NCBI GenBank assembly: GCA_001627925.1
Contig: LUQC01000053.1
Span: forward strand, 1 to 53,490
Direction of reading: 5' to 3'
DNA: 53,490 nt
DNA from: Rhodobacteraceae bacterium REDSEA-S34_B6
GTDB taxonomy: Bacteria > Pseudomonadota > Alphaproteobacteria > Rhodobacterales > Rhodobacteraceae
Shown here: in pieces, positions 47,520-53,490 of the stretch
How positions within the stretch are numbered: position 1 is the stretch's first letter
Layout: the number at the start of each line of letters is the position of its first letter
The notes under the pieces: model-generated
The model's database searches: none
What the model saw: only the letters and a program-made list of their open reading frames with translations
Told to the model about the DNA's origin: nothing
Made by a program: the position numbers and the translations under genes

Positions 47520-48827
47520 ATGACTGATCTTACTCCAAGAGAGATAGTATCAGAGCTTGACCGTTACATTATTGGGCAACGAGATGCTAAGCGAGCGGTC
47601 GCGGTTGCATTAAGGTCAAGGTGGCGGCGGAAACAACTCGGTGATGATTTGCGAGACGAGGTGTATCCAAAAAATATTTTGATGATAGGTCCTACTGGCG
47701 TTGGCAAGACGGAAATAAGTCGCCGTTTGGCAAAGCTTGCCAGAGCACCGTTTATAAAAGTTGAAGCTACCAAGTTTACCGAAGTAGGTTACGTTGGGCG
47801 AGATGTTGAGCAAATTGTTAGAGATTTGGTAGATGCGTCTATAAATCAGACAAGAGAGTGGATGAGAGATGAAGTCCGTTCGAATGCGGAGCGTGCTGCA
47901 GAGGAAAGAGTCCTGGATGCGATAGCAGGTGTTGATGCCAGAGAGGCTACAAGGGAAATGTTTCGAAAAAAATTACGTTCTGGAGAATTAGACGAAACAG
48001 AAATAGAGTTGGACGTAAATGATACTTCTAACCCACTCCCAATGTTTGATATACCTGGCCAGTCAGGATCACAAATGGGAATGATGAACCTATCTGATTT
48101 ATTTGGCAAAGCGATGGGCGGTAGAACTGTGAAAAGAAAAATGACAGTTGGAGAGAGCCATGAGGTCTTGATGAGTGAAGAAGCAGATAAGTTGTTAGAT
48201 GATGAAACAGTCACCCGAGCTGCAATAGATGCGGTTGAGCAAAACGGCATTGTATTTCTCGATGAGATTGACAAAGTTTGTGCAAGGTCAGATGCGCGAG
48301 GTGGAGACGTTAGCAGAGAGGGTGTGCAAAGAGACTTGTTACCTTTAATAGAGGGTACGACTGTATCTACTAAACATGGCACAGTTAAAACTGACCATAT
48401 ACTTTTTATAGCATCAGGTGCTTTTCACGTAGCAAAACCATCTGATTTACTGCCGGAGCTTCAGGGCCGTTTGCCAATTAGAGTTGAATTGCGCGCTTTA
48501 ACAGAAGAAGATTTTGTCAGAATTTTAACAGAAACAGACAACGCTCTTACTCTTCAATATACAGCCTTAATGGCAACAGAAGGAGTTGAAGTAACATTTT
48601 CCACGGAAGGAATAAACGCATTGGCAAAAATAGCTGCCGATGTAAATGAAAGTGTAGAAAATATCGGAGCCCGTAGACTTTACACTGTAATGGAGCGGGT
48701 TTTTGAGGAGCTATCGTTCACTGCTCCTGATAAGTCGGGAACATCAGTTGAGATAAACTCAGAGTTTGTTGAGAGCAATATTGGTGATTTATCAAAATCA
48801 GCTGACCTAAGTAGATATGTCTTATAG
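47520..48827 (+). CDS. hslU: HslU, AAA+ ATPase of the HslVU protease
   Basis: HslU (ClpY) unfolds substrates and feeds them to HslV. Walker A GPTGVGKT is at 57-64; the pore motif [18 protein letters not shown] follows; Walker [10 protein letters not shown] is near 244; the C-terminus ends LSRYVL, the tail that inserts into HslV and opens it. The intermediate domain is present between the pore loop and Walker B. Length 435 aa is normal. Convergent with thiQ. Confidence 0.97.
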   Translation: MTDLTPREIVSELDRYIIGQRDAKRAVAVALRSRWRRKQLGDDLRDEVYPKNILMIGPTGVGKTEISRRLAKLARAPFIKVEATKFTEVGYVGRDVEQIVRDLVDASINQTREWMRDEVRSNAERAAEERVLDAIAGVDAREATREMFRKKLRSGELDETEIELDVNDTSNPLPMFDIPGQSGSQMGMMNLSDLFGKAMGGRTVKRKMTVGESHEVLMSEEADKLLDDETVTRAAIDAVEQNGIVFLDEIDKVCARSDARGGDVSREGVQRDLLPLIEGTTVSTKHGTVKTDHILFIASGAFHVAKPSDLLPELQGRLPIRVELRALTEEDFVRILTETDNALTLQYTALMATEGVEVTFSTEGINALAKIAADVNESVENIGARRLYTVMERVFEELSFTAPDKSGTSVEINSEFVESNIGDLSKSADLSRYVL

Positions 48828-48837
48828 CTTATTGATT

Positions 48838-49524
48838 TCATAAATAATCAGCTAATGGCCCATTTACTGGATCCAGTGCTTTCTCTGTGCTCAGCGGAGG
48901 GTGCACCTTTTTATCTTTTACGACGAGTGTTTGAGATGCGACTTTTTTTGCATCGGCTGGCTCGTGGGTGACCATTAAAACTAATAATTTTTTATTCTTA
49001 GCAATTTTTTTGATTAATTCTAACATTTGATCTTTGAGAGATGGGCCCAATGCAGAAAATGGTTCATCTAATAGCAAAATTTTATTTTTTTGCAGTAAAA
49101 CTCTTGCTAAAGCTACGCGACTTTGCTGTCCTCCTGAAAGTTGTGAGGGTTTTCTGTTTTCTAGGCCAAGTATTCCAACTTCTGACATAACAGCCTTTAG
49201 TTTCTCCTCATTATCTCTGGAAATTTTTGGCCAGTGAGTAACAGCCAGTGCTAAGTTTCGCCAAACGCTTAGGTGAGGGAATAGGTTATTATCTTGAAAT
49301 AAAATTGATACACTTCTTTTTGCTGGAGGTAGATGGTTAATCTCCTGTCCATTCCAAATTATGGAGCCACTAGAAATAGAAGTGAAGCCAGATATTAGAT
49401 TTAAAAAGGTTGATTTGCCAGCACCAGAAGGGCCTACTACTGCGTAAATTTTTTCGGGTTCTAAGGAAATGTTGGTAGAAATCGTTAAATAGCTTTCTTT
49501 CAAAGAAAAATTAAGTTTAAGCAT
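48838..49524 (-). CDS. thiQ: Thiamine ABC transporter ATP-binding protein
   Basis: ThiQ powers uptake of thiamine, thiamine phosphate and TPP. Walker A GPSGAGKS is at 31-38, the signature LSGGQQSRVALARVL is intact, Walker B is ILLLDEPFSALGP, and the switch His lies in MVTHEPADAKK. I use the ATG at 49524, which overlaps the thiP stop by eight bases and gives the expected MLKLNFSL start; the frame extends eight codons further but into thiP. Length 228 aa. It looks intact even though thiP upstream is broken, so the gene may be silent in effect unless thiP is read through. Confidence 0.92.
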   Translation of the reverse strand: MLKLNFSLKESYLTISTNISLEPEKIYAVVGPSGAGKSTFLNLISGFTSISSGSIIWNGQEINHLPPAKRSVSILFQDNNLFPHLSVWRNLALAVTHWPKISRDNEEKLKAVMSEVGILGLENRKPSQLSGGQQSRVALARVLLQKNKILLLDEPFSALGPSLKDQMLELIKKIAKNKKLLVLMVTHEPADAKKVASQTLVVKDKKVHPPLSTEKALDPVNGPLADYL

Positions 49525-50967
49525 TTCTTGTCTTTCCAATTCTGTCAAAGATTAAGAAAATTCCTATTGAAATTGAAACTAATATTACGGCGGATGCCAT
49601 GGCTTGTTCTGTACGGTAGGCACTCATTAGCTGATAAATAACAAGTGGAAGTGTTTCGAAATCTGCGCCTCCGAATAAAACAATTACACCTAAGTCTCCC
49701 ATAGATAGTGCTGCTACCAAGCCCATACTGTAGGTCCGTGAGATAAGCGTCTAAAGTTTGATATTATTTCATTAGACGCTGGACGCATAATTCGAATTGA
49801 AAATGGAAGGCCCATTACCGAGTTTACTGTTAAGGTCACCCAGAAGGTAATTTCAAACGGGTTGGTTATATTTCGAACCATCAGAAACAGGCCTGCTCCT
49901 ATAATTATTGGAGAGACTGCAATGCTCAGAGTTCCAACCACTTCGCCCCATCTATTCATAAAACCCATTGCTAAAATAGTAGAAATAAGTGCAGAGCAAA
50001 GTGCAAGTACGATTGAGTTGATTATTGGAATCCAGATTGTGTTTTCTAGTAAATAGAAATTTTGAATTCCTTTTATCAGTACTGAAATTAATGGTACAGT
50101 AAGGAAAAGACCTAGCAGTATTATAACACCAAAGTCCCAGAAGAAAGACCAAACGCTCAAGTATCTTTTATGCAAAGGACGATCAAAGCCACTGTTGAAA
50201 TTAGTGGGCAGATCAAAAATTAAGATTGATAATGTGCATGTGAATGCGGCGATACACAATTGTATGAAAGCTAAAAATGCTGCCCTTCCAAAGTCTAGCT
50301 CAAACCGAAATGATTGATAGATAGCTAATTCAAGAGTAGTTGCTTTTGGTCCTCCACCCAAAGTTAGTACAACAGCGAAACTCGTTAAACACAGGACAAA
50401 AATAAGACTAAAGATTTGTGGAGCTACAAAGCGGATGATTGGCCAATCCAGAATCCAAAAACGTGTTAAAGAAACTAGGTTTAATCCATCTGCTACTCGC
50501 TCTAGTTCTGTTGGCCTTCTTTCCAGAGCAAGCAAAAACGCCCTTGTCGCTAAAGGTATGTTGAAAAAAATATGAGCTAATAAAACACCAGCAAGTCCAT
50601 ACACTGAAAGTATGGGAAATCCAAAAAATTGTAATAAGGAGTTCAAAATTCCTGAATGGCCAAAAATAGATAGTAAACCTAATACAGCAACTATAACTGG
50701 AAGAATGAAAGGCACACTTAAAGCGACTATTAAGAGATGCCGCCCTTTAAATTGTCTTCGAGACAAAGCTAAGGCCAAAGGCCATGCAAGCACTACAGAC
50801 AAAAGCGATGATAGAGCAGCTTGCAGTAAGGTAAACTCTAATGCTGCCTTATCAGCAGCTGTGAAAGTAAAATTTTGGTCCGCATGGAATATTAATACAA
50901 ACAACGGACCAAAAACTACAAAAAGCAAAATGCAATTTGAAATTATTGAGAAAGTGCGTTTCGCCAC
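49517..50967 (-). pseudogene. thiP: Thiamine ABC transporter permease, split by an internal deletion and frameshift
   Basis: The first frame (GTG at 50967, 417 codons, stop at 49714) encodes the N-terminal part of ThiP with about ten membrane helices, including the first EAA loop LERVADGLNLVSLTRFWILDWP. It ends just after PASNEIISNFRRLS. The rest continues in another frame as MGLVAALSMGDLGVIVLFGG to the stop at 49517. About 20 residues covering the second EAA loop appear missing between them. The EAA loop is where the permease docks on the ATPase, so the transporter should be inactive. It overlaps the end of thiB by 25 bases. Assembly error cannot be excluded. Confidence 0.8.
49746..49780. 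repeat. 9-bp inverted repeat at the thiP break
   Basis: AGCGTCTAA (49746-49754) and TTAGACGCT (49772-49780) are exact reverse complements separated by 17 bases. The pair lies within 20 to 60 bases of the point where thiP changes frame. It may mark a hairpin that promoted a deletion, or a place where reads are hard to assemble, or be chance. Confidence 0.45.
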
Positions 50968-51920
50968 TCTTCTATCGCTTGCTTAGTGATTTTTGATGCT
51001 GCATTTTCAGAGAGATATACAGCAGATTGCGGCATGGGTAGATCAGAAAATACAGAAGGCCACTTTTCTACTGCCTGTGCGGAGGGGTATGACCAATTTG
51101 TCATTGGAATTAAATCCTGAAATTCGTCAGACAGTATGAACTTCATAAACATGGAAGAAAGTGCATCATTTTCTGAAGATTTGACTTTGGCTGCAAGCTC
51201 AAAGAAAGGATAATGTCCTTCCTTAAATATGGCAGCTTGCTTGGTGTTATCTTCCTCCACTGCAATATGATAAGCCGGTGACGTTGTGAAGGAAAGAACC
51301 CCTGCTGCTTCTCCATCCGTAAAAAGGCCGTACGCCTCTGACCAGCCCTTAGTAACTGTTAATATTTTTGGTGCAAGTTTTTGCCAATATGCTGCAGCGT
51401 TGTCTCCATATATTTGTTTAATCCACAAAACTAGTGCTAGACCAGAAATTGAACTTCTGGGATCTTGGATAACTATCTTAATATTTTCTGGTAAACTCGC
51501 CAATTCTTCGAAGTTATTTGGCAGATCTGTTTTTGTAGTATCGAATACAAAACTGACATAAGACCAGTCAAATGGCAAAAATATTTCATCGTCCCATTCA
51601 ACTGGAAGGTTCAGACGACTATTGTCTTGATTGTGGGGCGAAAAAATTCCTAATTCTCGAGCCTTTTTTGTTATATCTGTATTAAGGCCAATAACCACAT
51701 CTGCCTTAGTATTTTGTCCCTCTAATACAAGCCTCGGCAATAGCTCTCCAGCTGAAAAAACTAGATCACAATTGCAAGTCTCTTCAAATTTAGCTTCGAT
51801 TGAGGGGCCTGGACCCCACTCAGAGGTAAAATAATCTGGTGCGTATACTGTTAATATGGGGTTCTGAGCCATGACTATTCCTGCGCTCAATAATCCCGCT
51901 GCAAAAGTAAGTTTGAACAT
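50943..51920 (-). CDS. thiB: Thiamine ABC transporter substrate-binding protein
   Basis: ThiB captures thiamine and its phosphates in the periplasm. A signal peptide fills about residues 1-18 (TFAAGLLSAGIVMA then QN). The mature chain starts LTVYAPDYFTSEWGPGPSIE and contains LPFDWSYVSFVFD and KGWSEAYGLFTDGEAAGVLSF (shown as landmarks), all characteristic of ThiB. I start it at the ATG at 51920 because the only good ribosome-binding site, AAGGAGAG, precedes it; the frame open to 52013 runs through the riboswitch. Length 325 aa. First gene of thiBPQ. Confidence 0.94.
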   Translation of the reverse strand: MFKLTFAAGLLSAGIVMAQNPILTVYAPDYFTSEWGPGPSIEAKFEETCNCDLVFSAGELLPRLVLEGQNTKADVVIGLNTDITKKARELGIFSPHNQDNSRLNLPVEWDDEIFLPFDWSYVSFVFDTTKTDLPNNFEELASLPENIKIVIQDPRSSISGLALVLWIKQIYGDNAAAYWQKLAPKILTVTKGWSEAYGLFTDGEAAGVLSFTTSPAYHIAVEEDNTKQAAIFKEGHYPFFELAAKVKSSENDALSSMFMKFILSDEFQDLIPMTNWSYPSAQAVEKWPSVFSDLPMPQSAVYLSENAASKITKQAIEEWRNALSQ

Positions 51921-51925
51921 TTCTT

Positions 51926-51947
51926 CTCTCCTTATGCTTGCGGAGAG
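51926..51947 (-). promoter_or_regulatory. Anti-Shine-Dalgarno hairpin of the thiB leader
   Basis: CTCTCC (51947-51942 on the minus strand) can pair with GGAGAG (51931-51926), which is the ribosome-binding site five bases before the thiB ATG; the loop is ten bases. Formation would hide the site and block translation. CTCTCCGC can instead pair with GCGGAGGG in the riboswitch core, so the two structures compete. Confidence 0.65.
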
Positions 51948-51967
51948 TGGTTCAGGACAGTGCCTAG

Positions 51968-52045
51968 ACCTTCCCTCCGCCGGTTCTAACCGGTTCAGGT
52001 TCAACGGGTTCATTTAAATGTCTCAGCTCTAAGGCACCCCGAGGT
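51968..52045 (-). promoter_or_regulatory. TPP riboswitch (THI-box)
   Basis: Reading the minus strand, the conserved blocks of the TPP aptamer appear in order: CGGGGTGCC, CTGAGA, AACCCGTTGAACCTGAACCG (split across the core), GGTTAGAACC and GCGGAGGGAA. ACCT at 52045-52042 pairs with AGGT at 51971-51968 to close P1. It senses thiamine pyrophosphate and here precedes thiB, so control is of thiamine import. No terminator with a T run follows; control is probably of translation. Confidence 0.95.
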
Positions 52046-52053
52046 TCTTTCTT

Positions 52054-52080
52054 AGTATATACAGATTTGATAATGTTCAA
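52054..52080 (-). promoter_or_regulatory. Probable promoter of thiBPQ
   Basis: On the minus strand TTGAAC (52080-52075) and TATACT (52059-52054) resemble sigma-70 elements with a rather short 15-base spacer. Transcription would begin near 52047, just before the riboswitch P1 stem, as expected for a riboswitch leader. Confidence 0.45.
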
Positions 52081-52144
52081 GAGGAATTGACTTGAGGAAA
52101 GGCTGACCAACGTTTACACCGTTCTTTAGACAAAGGAAGTCGTG

Positions 52145-53248
52145 ATGAGTATAAATACATTTGGACACTTATTTCGCGTAACAACTTGGGGTGAAAGCCA
52201 TGGTGAAGCCATTGGTGCAACCATAGATGGTTGTCCTCCAGGTATAGAAATAACCCAAAATTATATTCAACATTTCATGGAAAAGCGACGGCCTGGGCAA
52301 AGTAAATACACCACACAACGACGCGAGATGGATTTGGTGGAAATTTTATCTGGTGTTTTTGAGAACAAAAGTACAGGAACGCCAATCCAACTCCTGATAA
52401 AGAATACTGATCAAAGATCCAAAGACTATAGTGAAATTGAAAATACGTTCCGCCCAGGGCATGCCGATATAACTTATTGGCAAAAATATGGTATTAGAGA
52501 TTACCGAGGTGGCGGTAGGTCTTCAGCAAGAGAGACAGCTTCCCGTGTTGCCGCAGGAGCGGTGGCGCGTGCCGTTATATCGGAATTGATGCCAGACCTC
52601 CAAATTCAAGCTTATCTAACTCAAATAGGACCAGATAAAATTGATAAAAGTAATTTTGATTGGAAAGAAATAGAGCAAAATGATTTTTGGTCTCCGGACA
52701 AAAACGCAGCCGCAAGGTGGTCTAAATATCTAGATAAAATTAGGAAATCACATAATTCCACAGGTGCTGTAATTGAGGTGCAAGCAATCAATGTGCCTCC
52801 TGGATTAGGTGCACCAATTTATGGAAAATTGGACATGGATATAGCTGCAGCATTGATGTCTATAAATGCTGTTAAAGGTGTTGAGATTGGTGAAGGAATG
52901 CAAGCCGCTGCGTTAACTGGTTCAGAAAATGCAGATGAGATATTTATTGGGGATAATGGAAAGCCAAAATATTCCTCTAACCATGCTGGTGGAATTCTGG
53001 GTGGCATATCAACAGGGCAAGATATCGTTGCTAGATTTGCGGTCAAACCTACCTCGTCGATTTTGAGTGCACGTAAGTCAATTACCAAGGCCGGTGAACC
53101 AACTGAAGTGGTCACCAAAGGACGCCATGATCCCTGTGTTGGAATACGAGCCGTACCTGTAGCAGAGGCCATGATGGCGTGTGTTTTGCTAGATCACTTT
53201 CTTGTTAACCGAGGACAAATAGGAAACGAAGGTGGCCAAATTGGCTGA
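52145..53248 (+). CDS. aroC: Chorismate synthase
   Basis: AroC converts 5-enolpyruvylshikimate-3-phosphate to chorismate with reduced FMN as cofactor, the last shared step to aromatic amino acids, folate and ubiquinone. [14 protein letters not shown] is the N-terminal signature; [20 protein letters not shown] and [17 protein letters not shown] are the central ones, and [19 protein letters not shown] is the C-terminal one. I start at the ATG at 52145, preceded by AAGGAAG; a GTG immediately before it is an alternative. Length 367 aa is normal. Divergent from thiB. Confidence 0.96.
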   Translation: MSINTFGHLFRVTTWGESHGEAIGATIDGCPPGIEITQNYIQHFMEKRRPGQSKYTTQRREMDLVEILSGVFENKSTGTPIQLLIKNTDQRSKDYSEIENTFRPGHADITYWQKYGIRDYRGGGRSSARETASRVAAGAVARAVISELMPDLQIQAYLTQIGPDKIDKSNFDWKEIEQNDFWSPDKNAAARWSKYLDKIRKSHNSTGAVIEVQAINVPPGLGAPIYGKLDMDIAAALMSINAVKGVEIGEGMQAAALTGSENADEIFIGDNGKPKYSSNHAGGILGGISTGQDIVARFAVKPTSSILSARKSITKAGEPTEVVTKGRHDPCVGIRAVPVAEAMMACVLLDHFLVNRGQIGNEGGQIG

Positions 53249-53249
53249 T

Positions 53250-53283
53250 GAAAGTGATATGCTCTGAGATGTTAAACACTTTC
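53250..53283. terminator. Inverted repeat between convergent aroC and the EamA gene
   Basis: GAAAGTG (53250-53256) and CACTTTC (53277-53283) are complementary around a 20-base loop, spanning the end of aroC and the last codons of the EamA-type gene. T-rich bases follow on the plus strand. A weak two-way end signal is possible; the large loop lowers confidence. Confidence 0.3.
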
Positions 53284-53490
53284 TTTTGACGTTTGAACTA
53301 ATAAAATTCCTATAGTAACCATAACTACTCCAAAATAATCAGATAAACTAAGTGACTCACCTAGTATCAATGCGGCGATAGAAACGCCAAAGAAGGGATT
53401 CAAGAAATGAAAAGTTGCTGCTTTTATTGGACCAATTTCATTCACTAACCAAAACCAAACCACAGTAGCAACTAGGCCGGCTACCAGAGT
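53272..53490 (-). CDS. EamA/DMT-family transporter, C-terminal part (cut by the window edge)
   Basis: The minus-strand frame is open from the right edge to a stop at 53272-53274, giving the last 72 residues. They hold two to three membrane helices and the segment FHFLNPFFGVSIAALILGESL, which is typical of the last part of EamA (drug/metabolite transporter) proteins, then DYFGVVMVTIGILLVQ. The rest of the gene lies outside the window. Substrate unknown. Convergent with aroC. Confidence 0.8.
   Translation of the reverse strand, partial: TLVAGLVATVVWFWLVNEIGPIKAATFHFLNPFFGVSIAALILGESLSLSDYFGVVMVTIGILLVQTSKESV

Noticed and set aside
47846-48382. Open frame of 178 codons on the minus strand opposite hslU
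   Set aside because: It lies wholly inside hslU, has no ribosome-binding site and a low-complexity Ser/Thr-rich product typical of an antisense shadow of a conserved gene.
48828-48860. Imperfect inverted repeat between hslU and thiQ
   Set aside because: Several mismatches within the stem and mostly inside the thiQ coding end; no clear terminator form.
49714-49726. Programmed frameshift in thiP
   Set aside because: No slippery heptamer was seen at the overlap, and joining the frames would still miss the second EAA loop, so a deletion explains it better.

Overview
This is an AT-rich chromosomal window that is almost fully coding, on both strands, with no mobile element, tRNA, rRNA or CRISPR array seen. 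Gene content and order point to an alphaproteobacterium of the Rhodobacterales (marine Roseobacter type), probably a low-GC, reduced-genome lineage. The main pointers are the maf-aroE-coaE-dnaQ / fxsA-secB / tim44-smr cluster, the regB / senC-regA redox locus next to ahcY, hemD-mic60-hemY, tsaE-addB-addA-trxA and hslV-hslU. The lineage call is inference from gene families and order; no database was searched.

Layout. 1-145 is a very AT-rich strip with a DnaA-box-like word and may be the edge of the replication origin. 146-2856 (+): maf, aroE, coaE, dnaQ. 2863-3867 (-): fxsA-secB. 3973-6202 (+): tim44, smr, dapD. 6239-8065 (-): ilvD. 8226-13247 (+): conserved unknown, HAD phosphatase, dapE, TIGR04282-type transferase, rnr. 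13254-16532 (-): deoC and a double aldehyde dehydrogenase. 16618-20102 (-): sitABCD-type Mn/Fe importer with a Fur-like box and promoter in front. 20212-20967 (-): class II aldolase. 21121-23538 (+): gyrB. 23513-32117 (-): hemD, mic60-like, hemY, yggT, yaaA, ppaC, TIGR01459 HAD, maoC, ribF, ycgN and a coupled 50-codon ORF. 32154-34219 (+): tsaD-gpsA. 34232-35620 (-): ahcY. 35723-36810 (+): HD phosphohydrolase and GNAT. 36815-39542: senC-regA (-) facing away from regB (+). 39585-48827 (+): tsaE, addB, addA, trxA, hslV, hslU. 48838-51920 (-): thiB, a broken thiP, thiQ, led by a TPP riboswitch. 52145-53248 (+): aroC. The right edge cuts an EamA-type transporter.

How genes work together. aroE and aroC are two steps of the shikimate pathway, and dapD and dapE two steps of the succinylase route to diaminopimelate and lysine. 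deoC with the aldehyde dehydrogenase suggests deoxyribose-phosphate breakdown through acetaldehyde to acetate. hemD-mic60-hemY form the alphaproteobacterial tetrapyrrole/envelope cluster. RegB-SenC-RegA is a redox-sensing unit. AddAB repairs double-strand breaks. HslVU and thioredoxin serve protein quality control and thiol balance.

Most notable observations: (1) a TPP riboswitch ahead of thiB whose anti-Shine-Dalgarno hairpin and competing pairing can both be read from the sequence; (2) thiP split into two frames with the second EAA loop apparently missing, with a 9-bp inverted repeat at the break; (3) a 50-codon ORF coupled to ycgN and overlapping the 3' end of gyrB; (4) RNase R without its N-terminal helix-turn-helix; (5) absence at their usual places of mltA, hemC and amgK/murU; (6) several precise inverted repeats at gene junctions. 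I did not find a clearly new multi-gene system.
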